Shown here in pieces: positions 1 through 7,870 of a DNA stretch of 64,000 bases (positions within the stretch are counted from its first letter, which is position 1; every line of letters starts with the position of its first letter). Where the stretch lies: positions 34,081-98,080 of the forward strand of contig CAIPVV010000041.1 of NCBI GenBank assembly GCA_903868595.1, in the 5' to 3' direction. Made by a program: the position numbers and the translations under genes. Under the pieces are notes generated by a model. The model did no database searches. It was given only the letters and a program-made list of their open reading frames with translations, and was not told the DNA's origin. This stretch comes from an uncultured Pseudomonadota bacterium. GTDB lineage: Bacteria > Pseudomonadota > Gammaproteobacteria > Steroidobacterales > Steroidobacteraceae.

Positions 1-1
1 C

Positions 2-895
2 CCCGCCGGCGGGCGCGTGCACCTGGGGCGCTCGCGCAACGACCAGGTGCTCACCGCCGTGCGCCTGTACTTGCGCGATGCGGCCGAGCAGCTGGCCCAG
101 GGCGCGTACACGGTCGTCGCGGAGCTGCAGAAGCTGGCCGAGCGGCAGGGCGAGATCGCGCTCCCCGGCTACACCCACATGCAGCAGGCGATGCCCAGCT
201 CCGTGGCGCTGTGGGCGGGCGGCTTTGCGAGCGAGATCCAGGACGATGCGGCGGGCCTGCGCGCCGTGCTTCGGCGCATCGACCGCAGCCCCCTGGGCTC
301 GGCAGCCGGCTACGGCGCGCCGGGACTGGGGCTGGACCGGGAGCTTACGCGCGCGAAGCTGGAGTTCGCCGAGGTGCAGGAGCCGGTGACGGCCGTGCAG
401 CTCTCGCGCGGCAAGGCCGAGTCGCAGCTGCTGTTTGAGATCACGCTGGCGATGCAGGACCTGGGTCGCCTGGCCAGCGACCTGCTCCTCTTCTATACGC
501 AGGAGTTCGCCTTCGTGCGATTGCCGGAGGCGTTCACCACCGGCTCCTCGATCATGCCGCAGAAGCGCAACCCCGACGTCTTCGAGCTGGTGCGTGGCCG
601 CACGGCCTCGGCCCACGGCTGCCTGGTGGAGGCGCTGGGGATCTTCGCGAAGCTTCCCTCCGGTTACCAGCGCGACCTGCAGCTGCTGAAGGCGCCGGTG
701 TTCCGCGGCATCGACCTGTGTTTGCAGACGATGGACATCATGGCCGCGGCGCTGCCGGCGGTGTCCTTCAACGCCGAGGCCATCCAGATCGATCCGGCCA
801 TCCACGCGGCCGAGGAGGCCAACGCGCTGGTGGTCAGCGAGGGCATCCCGTTCCGCGAGGCCTACCGACGCATCGGCGCCAAGCTGCGGGGTTGA
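2..895 (+). CDS. argH: Argininosuccinate lyase, C-terminal part (5' end outside window)
   Basis: Cytosolic enzyme that splits argininosuccinate into arginine and fumarate, the last step of arginine synthesis. The reading frame is open from base 2, so the N-terminus lies upstream of the window. The visible part starts at the conserved segment GGRVHLGRSRNDQV and carries the fumarase/aspartase superfamily signature GSSIMPQKRNPD, whose loop holds the catalytic serine. The C-terminus (EGIPFREAYRRIG) is normal for the family. The stop TGA overlaps the ATG of the next gene (TGATG), so translation is probably coupled. Nothing looks damaged. Confidence 0.96.
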   Translation, partial: PAGGRVHLGRSRNDQVLTAVRLYLRDAAEQLAQGAYTVVAELQKLAERQGEIALPGYTHMQQAMPSSVALWAGGFASEIQDDAAGLRAVLRRIDRSPLGSAAGYGAPGLGLDRELTRAKLEFAEVQEPVTAVQLSRGKAESQLLFEITLAMQDLGRLASDLLLFYTQEFAFVRLPEAFTTGSSIMPQKRNPDVFELVRGRTASAHGCLVEALGIFAKLPSGYQRDLQLLKAPVFRGIDLCLQTMDIMAAALPAVSFNAEAIQIDPAIHAAEEANALVVSEGIPFREAYRRIGAKLRG

Positions 896-1299
896 TGGGG
901 CCCCTGCGCGTCACGCACCTGATCTACGCCCTGCAGGCGCTGTCGATCCTGACGGCGCTCGGCGGCCAAGGCCTCCTGACCCTGGAGTTCGCGTTCGGCG
1001 TGCCGGCGCTGCTGGCACTGGCGCTGGCCTACGGGGTGAGGCCACGCGTCGCCGGCACCTACCTCGCCGCGCACGTCCGCTGGCAGCTCGCCACCCTCGG
1101 CCGCGCCGCCCTCGCCCTGGCCGCCGCGACGCTGCTGTTCGGCCCGGCCCTGCTGGTCGGCGTGACGCTGGGCCTGGGCATCCCGCTGCTGCTCCTCTGC
1201 TATATAGCGATAGGCGCCTGGACGGCGTACCGTATCGGCCGCGGCTGGCTCGACCTGCTGAACGGCCGCAGCCCCCCCACACGGACCGCACCGCCATGA
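895..1299 (+). CDS. Small integral membrane protein (COG3671/DUF4870-like)
   Basis: A 134-residue protein, mostly hydrophobic, with about three membrane segments: near residues 7-25, a central segment rich in Ala/Leu/Gly around 60-80, and one near 85-110. A polar stretch around VAGTYLAAHVRWQ lies between the first segments; this pattern recalls COG3671 small membrane proteins, whose function is unknown. The ATG overlaps the argH stop and its own stop overlaps the lptM start, so it belongs to one tightly packed run from argH to polA. The family assignment is from memory of the pattern and is moderate; that the gene is real is supported by the overlaps. Confidence 0.72.
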   Translation: MGPLRVTHLIYALQALSILTALGGQGLLTLEFAFGVPALLALALAYGVRPRVAGTYLAAHVRWQLATLGRAALALAAATLLFGPALLVGVTLGLGIPLLLLCYIAIGAWTAYRIGRGWLDLLNGRSPPTRTAPP

Positions 1300-1463
1300 T
1301 CCGATCCCTCGCCGCCCTCTCGCTCCTGACCCTGCTCGCCGCCTGCGGCCAGAAGGGCGCCCTGTACCTGCCGGACCCGGCCGCCCAGCCGGTGCCCGCG
1401 GCACCGCAGATGAGCCCCGCCGAGGGCGAGCGCAGCACCGACACGCGGAAGCGCATCCCTTGA
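1296..1463 (+). CDS. lptM: LPS assembly lipoprotein LptM (YifL)
   Basis: A 55-residue lipoprotein. A short signal peptide ends in the lipobox LLAAC, with Cys17 the predicted lipidation site, followed by GQKGALYLP, the hallmark of the LptM/YifL family (CGQKGPLYLP). LptM sits in the outer membrane and assists oxidative maturation of the LptD-LptE translocon. The rest is Pro/Ala rich and unstructured, as is usual. The start overlaps the preceding stop (ATGA) and the stop overlaps the TTG start of polA. In pseudomonads lptM precedes lysA-dapF; here it precedes polA and dapF is about 18 kb away. Confidence 0.9.
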   Translation: MIRSLAALSLLTLLAACGQKGALYLPDPAAQPVPAAPQMSPAEGERSTDTRKRIP

Positions 1464-4228
1464 GCGCGGCGGCCCCGCTGATCCTGGTCGACGGCTCCTC
1501 CTACCTGTACCGCGCGTTCCATGCGCTGCCGCCGCTCGCCAACTCCCGCGGCGAGCCCACCGGCGCTGTGTATGGCGTGCTCAACATGCTGCAGCGGTTC
1601 GCGCGCGAGCAGGCCGGCAGCCGTGTCGTCGTGGTGTTCGATGCGCCAGGACGCACCTTCCGCGACGACCTGTTCGCCGAGTACAAGGCGCACCGCCCGC
1701 CGATGCCGGATGAGCTGCGCAGCCAGATCGAGCCGCTGCTGGCGGCGGTGAAGGCCCTGGGCCTGCCGCTGCTGCGCATCGAGGGCGTGGAGGCGGACGA
1801 TGTGATCGGCACGCTCGCCCGCCGCGCCGTGGCGGCCGGCGAGCAGGTGATCATCTCCACCGGCGACAAGGACATGGCGCAGCTGGTCGATGGGCACATC
1901 ACGCTCATCAACACGATGTCCAACTCGCGGCTGGACCGCGCGGGCGTGAAGGCCAAGTTCGACGTCTGGCCCGAGCAGATCGTCGACTACCTCGCGCTGA
2001 TCGGCGACAGCGCCGACAACATCCCCGGTATCGACAAGGTGGGCCCCAAGACCGCCGCCAAGTGGCTAGCGCAGTACCACACGCTCGATGCGCTCGTGCG
2101 CCACGCGGCCGAGATCCCCGGCAAGGTCGGCGAGAACCTGCGCGCGGGCCTGGACACGCTGGCGCTCTCGCGCGAGCTGGCCACGATCCGGCTGGACGTG
2201 GCGCTGCCTGCCGATGCGCTGGATTTCGAGCGCCGCCCGCAGGACACGCAGGCGCTGCGCGCGCTGTACACGCGACTGGAGTTCAAGGGCCTGCTGCGCG
2301 CGCTGGAGGGCGAGGCGCCGGCAGACGACGCGGCGGGCGAGAAGCCCGCGGGCCAGGCGGCGGCAAGCCTTGCGCCCCTGCCCGCCCACGCCGATGCGGA
2401 CAGCGCGATGGGCGCGCGGCCCCGCCACTACGAGACGATCAGCACGCAGGAGCGGCTGGATCACTGGATCGGCCAGCTGCGCGCGGCGCCGCTGGTGGCC
2501 TTCGACACGGAGACCACAAGCCTGAACTACCTGGAGGCACGCATCGTCGGCGTCTCCTTCTGCGTGGCGCCAGGCACCGCGGCCTACCTGCCGCTCGCCC
2601 ACGTCTATGCCGGCGCGCCGGACCAGCTGCCGCGCGAGGCCGCCCTCGCGCAGCTCAAGCCGCTGCTGGAGGATGCCAGCCTTGCCAAGGTCGGCCATCA
2701 CCTGAAGTACGACGCGCATGTCCTGGCCAACCACGGCATCGCGCTGGCGGGCCTGCGCTATGACTCGATGCTGGAGTCCTACGTGCTCAACAGCGTGGCC
2801 ACGCGCCATGACATGGACTCCGTCGCGCTGCGCTACCTGGGCGTGGAGACGATCAAGTACGAGGACGTGGCCGGCAAGGGCGCCAAGCAGATCCGCTTCG
2901 ACCAGGTGCCGGTGGACACCGCCGCAACCTACGCGGCGGAGGACGCCGACATCACGCTGCGCCTGCACGAGGTGCTGTGGGCGCGGCTCTGCCAGGAGCC
3001 CCAGCTCAAGGCGCTGTACGAGGAGCTCGAGCAGCCGCTGGTCGGCGTGCTCACGGCGATGGAACATCGCGGCGTGCTGGTGGATGCGGCGCTCCTGCGC
3101 ACGCAGAGCGGGGAGCTGGCCCGCAAGCTACTGGACCTGGCCGCGCGCGCGCACGGCGCGGCCGGCGGGGAGTTCAACCTGGACTCCCCCAAGCAGCTGC
3201 AGCAGATCCTGTTCGAGAAACTCCAGATCCCGGTGCTGCGCAAGACGCCCACCGGCCAGCCCTCCACGGCCGAAGACGTGCTGGAGGAACTGGCGGCGGA
3301 CCACGAGCTGCCGCGGCTGATCCTGGAGTACCGAGGCCTCGCGAAGCTCAAGTCCACCTACACGGACAAGTTGCCCGAACAGGTAAACGAGCAGACCGGC
3401 CGCGTGCACACCAGCTACCACCAGGCGGTGGCGGCGACCGGGCGGCTCTCCTCCACGGATCCGAACCTGCAGAACATCCCGATCCGCACGCCCGAGGGCC
3501 GGCGCATCCGCCAGGCGTTCATCGCACCCCCGGGCCATGTGCTGATGGCGGCGGACTACTCGCAGATCGAGCTGCGCATCATGGCGCACCTCTCGGGCGA
3601 TGAGGACCTGCTCAAGGCCTTCGCCGAGGATCGCGACATCCACCAGGCCACCGCCGCGGAAGTCTTCGGGCTGCCGCTGGAGCAGGTGAGCGCCGAGGAG
3701 CGACGCTCGGCCAAGGCGATCAACTTCGGGCTGATCTACGGCATGTCGGCGTTCGGCCTCGCGCGCCAGCTGGGCATCGAGCGCGGCGCCGCGCAGCGCT
3801 ACGTGGATCTCTACTTCCAGCGCTACCCGGGTGTGAAGCGATTCATGGACACCACGCGCGAGCAGGCGCGGGAGCTGGGCTACGTGGAGACCGTACGCGG
3901 CCGCAGGCTCTACCTGCCGGACATCCGCTCGCGCAACCGCCAGCTGCAGCAGTACGCCGAGCGCAGCGCCATCAATGCGCCGATGCAGGGCACGGCGGCG
4001 GACATCATCAAGCAGGCGATGCTGTCGGTGGAGGCGGCGTGCACGCGGGACGGGCTGCCCGCACGCCTCATCATGCAGGTGCATGACGAGCTGGTGCTGG
4101 AGGTGCCGGTGGACGCGGTGCCGGCGGTCACGGCCGCCGTGCGCACGCAGATGATGGGCGCCGGCCGCCTGCGCGTGCCGCTGAAGGTGGAGATCGGGAC
4201 CGGCGCCAACTGGGACCAGGCGCACTAG
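1460..4228 (+). CDS. polA: DNA polymerase I
   Basis: A 922-residue enzyme for Okazaki fragment processing and repair synthesis. All three domains are intact. The N-terminal 5'-3' exonuclease has LVDGSSYLYRAFHALP near residue 9, the acidic motif EADDVIG and STGDKDMAQLV. The 3'-5' proofreading domain keeps its metal ligands (FDTET, D349 and E351). The polymerase has motif A around D699 (ADYSQIELR), motif B (KAINFGLIYG) and motif C with D876 (VHDELV). Length matches E. coli Pol I (928). The TTG start overlaps the lptM stop; no better start is visible because the frame opens at the conserved N-terminus. It is followed by a noncoding region with terminator-like structures. Confidence 0.97.
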   Translation: MSAAAPLILVDGSSYLYRAFHALPPLANSRGEPTGAVYGVLNMLQRFAREQAGSRVVVVFDAPGRTFRDDLFAEYKAHRPPMPDELRSQIEPLLAAVKALGLPLLRIEGVEADDVIGTLARRAVAAGEQVIISTGDKDMAQLVDGHITLINTMSNSRLDRAGVKAKFDVWPEQIVDYLALIGDSADNIPGIDKVGPKTAAKWLAQYHTLDALVRHAAEIPGKVGENLRAGLDTLALSRELATIRLDVALPADALDFERRPQDTQALRALYTRLEFKGLLRALEGEAPADDAAGEKPAGQAAASLAPLPAHADADSAMGARPRHYETISTQERLDHWIGQLRAAPLVAFDTETTSLNYLEARIVGVSFCVAPGTAAYLPLAHVYAGAPDQLPREAALAQLKPLLEDASLAKVGHHLKYDAHVLANHGIALAGLRYDSMLESYVLNSVATRHDMDSVALRYLGVETIKYEDVAGKGAKQIRFDQVPVDTAATYAAEDADITLRLHEVLWARLCQEPQLKALYEELEQPLVGVLTAMEHRGVLVDAALLRTQSGELARKLLDLAARAHGAAGGEFNLDSPKQLQQILFEKLQIPVLRKTPTGQPSTAEDVLEELAADHELPRLILEYRGLAKLKSTYTDKLPEQVNEQTGRVHTSYHQAVAATGRLSSTDPNLQNIPIRTPEGRRIRQAFIAPPGHVLMAADYSQIELRIMAHLSGDEDLLKAFAEDRDIHQATAAEVFGLPLEQVSAEERRSAKAINFGLIYGMSAFGLARQLGIERGAAQRYVDLYFQRYPGVKRFMDTTREQARELGYVETVRGRRLYLPDIRSRNRQLQQYAERSAINAPMQGTAADIIKQAMLSVEAACTRDGLPARLIMQVHDELVLEVPVDAVPAVTAAVRTQMMGAGRLRVPLKVEIGTGANWDQAH

Positions 4229-4268
4229 GGAGACCCTGGCCGGGCGCCCCGGCGGGGGTCGCTGGGAG

Positions 4269-4333
4269 CGCCTGTCGTGTTAAAACTACAGGCCTCGGAC
4301 TAAGTCGATGTTTTAAAGGCGTTTTATTTTTTT
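4269..4333 (+). terminator. Probable terminator after polA
   Basis: Outer arms CGCC (4269-4272) and GGCG (4318-4321) and inner arms TTAAAAC (4280-4286) and GTTTTAA (4310-4316) can pair. The structure runs straight into an uninterrupted T-rich tract (4322-4333). The loop is long, so this is less canonical than the second hairpin at 4455. Confidence 0.45.
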
Positions 4334-4343
4334 GGTCCCGGCG

Positions 4344-4371
4344 GGAACTTGGGCGGGGGGCAGCGCTCCAA
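4344..4371 (+). promoter_or_regulatory. Sigma-E/AlgU-type promoter
   Basis: GGAACTT at 4344-4350 is a perfect -35 element for the extracytoplasmic sigma factor RpoE/AlgU. TCCAA at 4367-4371 lies 16 bases downstream and matches the -10 consensus (TCTAA/TCAAA) at four of five positions. The predicted transcription start, near 4377-4379, falls exactly at the first base-paired position of the following hairpin RNA. The match and spacing are seen directly; activity is inferred. Confidence 0.5.
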
Positions 4372-4376
4372 TCTAG

Positions 4377-4490
4377 GGAGTGCGATGAGTGCTCCCCGCT
4401 TCCCTCCCTGAGCGGGTTAACCAGACGCATCGAGACCTGGGTCTGGTTAGTCTGCCCCGGTGGCCCCCTAGCCACCGGGGCCCTTTATTT
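4377..4490 (+). ncRNA. Candidate small RNA between polA and engB (ErsA/Spot 42-like position)
   Basis: No ORF occupies this stretch, but it folds into three ordered hairpins. Hairpin 1 pairs GGAGTGC (4377-4383) with GTGCTCC (4389-4395), including two G-U pairs. Hairpin 2 pairs TAACCAGAC (4418-4426) with GTCTGGTTA (4441-4449), nine perfect pairs. Hairpin 3 is a GC-rich intrinsic terminator. Between hairpins 1 and 2 lies an unpaired C/U-rich segment (4394-4409) complementary to Shine-Dalgarno sequences, as in many Hfq-dependent repressors. The same locus encodes Spot 42 in E. coli (polA-engB) and the AlgU-dependent sRNA ErsA in P. aeruginosa. Length (about 114 nt) is in the same range. Sequence homology to either was not established. 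Confidence 0.55.
4455..4490 (+). terminator. Intrinsic terminator of the sRNA candidate
   Basis: A perfect 10-bp stem, CCCCGGTGGC (4455-4464) and GCCACCGGGG (4471-4480), has a six-base loop and is followed by CCCTTTATTT. The stem lies just beyond the stop codon of engB on the other strand, so it may also end engB transcripts, although the T-tract favours the plus strand. Confidence 0.8.
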
Positions 4491-5069
4491 CTCCGTGCAC
4501 CAGCGCTTCAGTACGCTGCGCGCATCCTCCAGACCGACCTTGCGCAGCGCCGAGAACAGCTGCGCGCTGGCCACGCCTTCCAGCTGCTTCTGCACGTCCC
4601 GCAGCACGTTCAGCCCGTCCGAACGGCTGAGCTTGTCGGCCTTGCTGAGCAGCACGTGCATCGAATCGGCCGGCAGCCCGGCCCACTCCAGCAGGTCGAA
4701 ATCCTTCTCCTGCAGCCCGCGTCGTGAGTCCACCACCAGCATCAGCGCCCCAAAGCACTCGCGCTGGGCCAGGCCGTCGATCAGCGGGCCCCACTTGGAG
4801 CGCACTTCCCCGGGGACCGAGGCATGCCCGTAGCCGGGCAGGTCAACCAGCCGGCGGCCGGGCAGCAGCTCAAAGTAGTTCAGCAGCTGGGTGCGACCCG
4901 GCGTCTTGCTGGTCCGGGCCAGGCCGTGGTGGCTCAGGATCGCGTTGATGGCGCTGGATTTACCGGCATTGGAGCGGCCGGCGATGGCGATATCGAGGCC
5001 CTGGTCGGGGGGAAACTGGGCGGGGGAGGCCACGCTCAGCATGAACTTCACCTGGGGAAACAGACTCAA
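4485..5069 (-). CDS. engB: Ribosome biogenesis GTPase EngB (YihA/YsxC)
   Basis: Essential GTPase of about 194 residues that assists assembly of the large ribosomal subunit. The motifs are complete: G1 GRSNAGKSS, G2 region RTSKTPGRTQLLNYF, G3 DLPGYG, G4 SKAD. The start is uncertain. TTG at 5069 gives SLFPQVKFMLSV, which matches the KF..S strand at the N-terminus of homologues. ATG at 5042, preceded by AGGTG, would drop those residues. I prefer 5069. A longer upstream extension of the frame runs antisense through the cytochrome c4 signal peptide and is not credible. The gene is divergent from cytochrome c4, as in Pseudomonas. Confidence 0.93.
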   Translation of the reverse strand: MSLFPQVKFMLSVASPAQFPPDQGLDIAIAGRSNAGKSSAINAILSHHGLARTSKTPGRTQLLNYFELLPGRRLVDLPGYGHASVPGEVRSKWGPLIDGLAQRECFGALMLVVDSRRGLQEKDFDLLEWAGLPADSMHVLLSKADKLSRSDGLNVLRDVQKQLEGVASAQLFSALRKVGLEDARSVLKRWCTEK

Positions 5070-5148
5070 TTGGCCGCCCGCGTTCTGGTTAGGGTCCTTA
5101 GTGTACAATTCCCGTGATTTTTTCCCGATGTGTGGAGCTTGGGGACCG

Positions 5149-5847
5149 ATGACGACATATAAGCCGACCGCGATCCGTGCCGCCAGAATCACCGCCCTGA
5201 TCGCCGCCTCGATGGCTGCCTTGGCCAGCCTCGCCGCGCCGGCGATGGCCGCCGAAACGGCCAAGGCCGCCGCCACCGGTTCCGCCGAGGCGGGCGCCGC
5301 CAAGTCAGCCACCTGCCTGGCCTGCCACGGCCCCAATGGCAACAGCGTAAACCCGGAATGGCCGGTCATCGCGGGCCAGAACGCCAGGTACATGGCCGAG
5401 CAGATCACGCTGATCCGCGACGGCAAGCGCCCCAACCTGCTGATGGCGCCGATCGTGAAGGGCCTGAGCGACCAGGACATCCTGGACATCGCCGCCTACT
5501 TCGCGACCCAGACGCCGACCGGCCATGAGGCCGACCCCTCGTTCTGGCAGGCGGGCGAGAAGCTGTATCGCGGCGGCGACGCCGCCCGTGGCATCCCGGC
5601 CTGCCTCGCCTGCCATGGTCCCGTGGGCCGCGGCAACCCGGCCGCCGGCTACCCGGCGCTGCGCGCCCAGCACGCCGTCTATGCCGTGAAGCAGCTGTCG
5701 GACTACGCCGGCGACCTGCGCTACACGAAGGATGAGAAGGGCCATGTCCAGGCCGGTCCGAACTCGCAGATGATGCTGGCCATTGCGGCTCGCCTCACCG
5801 CCGAAGACCGGCGCAACCTCGCCTCCTACATCCAGGGCATGCGCTAA
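5149..5847 (+). CDS. Dihaem cytochrome c4
   Basis: Periplasmic or membrane-associated electron carrier that feeds terminal oxidases. A 232-residue precursor begins with a signal peptide that probably ends at APAMAA, followed by an Ala-rich linker. Two homologous haem domains follow, each with a CLACH site (Cys56-His60 and Cys152-His156), and Met residues that can act as axial ligands (LLMAP, SQMML). ATG at 5149 is chosen because a Gly-rich Shine-Dalgarno (GGGGA) precedes it and the signal peptide begins there; an in-frame ATG at 5128 is the alternative. A TACAAT hexamer at 5104-5109 may be its -10 element, but no good -35 is seen. dsbA follows after 14 bases. Confidence 0.93.
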   Translation: MTTYKPTAIRAARITALIAASMAALASLAAPAMAAETAKAAATGSAEAGAAKSATCLACHGPNGNSVNPEWPVIAGQNARYMAEQITLIRDGKRPNLLMAPIVKGLSDQDILDIAAYFATQTPTGHEADPSFWQAGEKLYRGGDAARGIPACLACHGPVGRGNPAAGYPALRAQHAVYAVKQLSDYAGDLRYTKDEKGHVQAGPNSQMMLAIAARLTAEDRRNLASYIQGMR

Positions 5848-5861
5848 GGAATCCCCCTGCG

Positions 5862-6659
5862 ATGAAGAAGGCGTTATGGCTGGTGGTCGCGCTGGGCCTG
5901 GGACTTGCGGCCTGCAGCAAGCAGGCGCCGTCCTCCTCGAACCCGGCCGTGGCGCCCCCGCCGACCGCCCAGGCGGCCAAGGCGGCCCCCGAACCTGCCG
6001 AGCCCGGCGCCGACAAGGGCGATGTCTCGCTGGAGCGCCTGACGGCACTGCCCGACAGCGCGCAGCTGCCCGCCGGCCGCTGGAAGGCCGGCACGAACTA
6101 CCAGCCGATCGTCCCCGCGCAGACCACCAGCGCGGACCCCACGCAGGTCGAGGTGCTGGAGGTGTTCTGGTACGGCTGCAGCCACTGCTACGCGCTGGAC
6201 CCGACCCTGGAGCGCTGGCGCAAGAGCAAGCCGCCGTACGTGAAGTTCGTGCGCGTACCGGTCATGTGGGGCCAGGTCGTGCACCGCGCCCATGCCCGCC
6301 TCTATTACACGCTGGAAGCGCTGGGCAAGATCGACACGCTGCACGCCCTGGCGTTCGATGCCGTGCAGAAGAGCGGCAACTTCCTGGTCGACGCGGATGA
6401 CAAGAAGACCTTCCAGCTGCAGCTGGCCTTTGCGAAGGCCAACGGCATCAGCGAGGCGGACTTCACGCGCGAGTACAACGGCTTCTACGTGAACGCCAAC
6501 CTGCAGCGCGCCGATGACCTGACGCGTCGCTACGCGGTGGATTCCGTGCCGCGTGTGATCGTGAACGGCAAGTACTCGACCGACGTCGCGATGGCGGGCG
6601 GTCACGAGCAGCTGATCGCGCTGATCAACGACCTGGCCGCCGCCGAAAAGAAGCGCTAA
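5862..6659 (+). CDS. dsbA: DsbA-family thiol:disulfide interchange lipoprotein
   Basis: A 265-residue thioredoxin-fold protein that introduces or shuffles disulfides in the periplasm. The N-terminus is a lipoprotein signal (GLGLAAC, lipid Cys about residue 19) followed by a Pro/Ala-rich linker, so it is probably membrane-anchored, unlike soluble E. coli DsbA. The active site is C106-S-H-C109 (FWYGCSHCYAL) rather than the usual CPHC; Ser at this position changes the redox potential in known variants. The cis-proline loop (DSVPRVIVNG) is present. The order cytochrome c4 then dsbA matches pseudomonads. DsbA oxidises LptD, whose maturation LptM (encoded at 1296) assists. Confidence 0.9.
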   Translation: MKKALWLVVALGLGLAACSKQAPSSSNPAVAPPPTAQAAKAAPEPAEPGADKGDVSLERLTALPDSAQLPAGRWKAGTNYQPIVPAQTTSADPTQVEVLEVFWYGCSHCYALDPTLERWRKSKPPYVKFVRVPVMWGQVVHRAHARLYYTLEALGKIDTLHALAFDAVQKSGNFLVDADDKKTFQLQLAFAKANGISEADFTREYNGFYVNANLQRADDLTRRYAVDSVPRVIVNGKYSTDVAMAGGHEQLIALINDLAAAEKKR

Positions 6660-6724
6660 GCCGCGCCCGGGCGCCGGGTAGACGGCCTGCGACCCCGTCT
6701 GCACGCTGGCGCCTCAAGCCCTTA

Positions 6725-7373
6725 ATGCGGCTGGAACGCTCGCTGGAGGAGACGGTCCGCGCAGCGGCCCTGTGGCTGGATCTCTTCGGGCCCACCGTCG
6801 TCACCCAGCTCGACACGGCGCTGCCGGAGACCCGCGCAGCTCCCCTTCCTCCTGAAGGGATCGCGGCGCGTCACCAACCGCTACACCGATCCCCTGCCCC
6901 GCCGCCGCTTCGTCGCCTCTGCCGAGCGGCACCCGGCCAGCGGCAACAGCGCGCCGGCGATCCTCGCGGGACCGATCGAATGGGTCGTGAACCGGCTTGC
7001 CGATGTCCTGGAGCGTGTCGGCGCCAACAGGAAAGTCCCCCTCGGCCGAGGTGTTCGCAACGCAGCGCCGTCCGCAGCCAGCCCGAGGACTTCCGCCGGA
7101 TGCTGGAGCGCCAGGGCCAGAGCGGCGAGCGCATCGCCCAGGCGAGAGCCTCGCGAGCTGCTCGCGCCTCCTGGCGTTCCTGCAGCAATCCGGTCGACTC
7201 GCTGCCGCCGGCCGTGTGCACGCACTCTCCCAGGGCGGCGTGGCGATGAGTGATCCCGCAAGCTTCCTGGGCACGAACTTCAGCTTCAAGCTTGAGGCGA
7301 CGCGGCGGTTGCGGCAGTGCTGCTCTCCGCAGTGGTGAACTACCAGGTGTTCAAGCGCGACGGCTGGCTCTGG
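6725..7373 (+). pseudogene. CorA-family divalent cation transporter, degraded
   Basis: Pieces of a CorA Mg/Co channel occur in order but in different frames. RLERSLEETVRAAALWLDLFGPT (6725 onward) resembles the N-terminal WIDL..PT strand. From about 6840 another frame reads FLLKGSRRVTNRYTDPLP, ASAERHPAS and VNRLADVLERVGA, characteristic of the cytoplasmic domain. A third frame gives ESLASCSRLLAFLQQSGRL and then SDPASFLGTNFSFKLEAT, the long helix before the first membrane span. The membrane span and its GMN loop are missing, and the end of the second span ([14 protein letters not shown]) appears at about 7310-7373. So there are several frameshifts plus a deletion of the pore. No ribosome could make a working channel from this. 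Confidence 0.75.
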
Positions 7374-7429
7374 CGCCAACAGGTGGCAGCGGGGGGCGGA
7401 TTTCCGGTACGCTTGCGCCCTCTCGCAAT

Positions 7430-7506
7430 GCGCCTGTAGCTCAGCTGGATAGAGTACTGCCCTCCGAAGGCAGGGGTCGTGGGTTCGAATCCCGCCGGGC
7501 GCACCA
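7430..7506 (+). tRNA. tRNA-Arg (anticodon CCG)
   Basis: A full cloverleaf is visible. The acceptor arms are GCGCCTG and CGGGCGC, the D arm contains TAGCTCAGCTGGATAGAGTA, and the anticodon stem CTGCC/GGCAG holds the loop CTCCGAA (anticodon CCG, reading CGG). The T arm is GTGGG-TTCGAAT-CCCGC. The 3' ACCA is encoded. Such tRNA genes are common integration sites; the toxin-antitoxin pair just downstream could have arrived this way, but no repeated attachment site was found. Confidence 0.96.
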
Positions 7507-7574
7507 ATCACAAGCAGCTTGTGCTTGGGAGGGCTGGTTTTCAGTCCTTTTCCTTTTTGAGGGGCGGGCCTAGC

Positions 7575-7862
7575 TCAGGCGGCGTTGCGACGCTTCTCGG
7601 CTTCCGCCAGATCATAGGTCGCCTGCAGGTTCATCCAGAGCCGGGCCGACGTCCCCAAAGCATCCGCCAGGTCCAGCGCCGCATCGCCGGTAATGCCACG
7701 CTTGCCCTTGATGAGCTCATTCAGGCGCGCCCGCGTCCAGCCGATGGTGCGAGAGAAAGCCGCCTGCGAAAGCCCTGCGGGTTGCAGGAATTCCTCCAGC
7801 AGTATTTCGCCGGGATGGAACGGGTTGGCGGGCTGCAAGTGTCTGCTGGCGGTGTTTTTCAT
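7575..7862 (-). CDS. higA: HigA-family antitoxin
   Basis: A 95-residue helix-turn-helix protein. The motif FHPGEILLEEFLQPAGLSQ is the classic HigA start, followed by the recognition helix region TRARLNELIKGKRGIT and DAALDLADALGTSARLWMNLQ. It neutralises the HigB toxin and represses the operon. The ATG at 7862 is followed directly by the conserved region. It lies eight bases downstream of the toxin gene, the usual toxin-first order of hig modules. Codon usage is a little less GC-extreme than in neighbouring housekeeping genes, consistent with mobility. Confidence 0.92.
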   Translation of the reverse strand: MKNTASRHLQPANPFHPGEILLEEFLQPAGLSQAAFSRTIGWTRARLNELIKGKRGITGDAALDLADALGTSARLWMNLQATYDLAEAEKRRNAA

Positions 7863-7870
7863 GGCATCAC

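Noticed and set aside
4351..4376. TCTAG at 4372 as the -10 box of the sRNA promoter
   Set aside because: Spacing of 21 from GGAACTT is too long for sigma-E; TCCAA with spacing 16 fits better.
5070..5489. N-terminal extension of engB to 5489
   Set aside because: The extra 140 codons are antisense to the cytochrome c4 signal peptide and first haem domain and have no homology to EngB.
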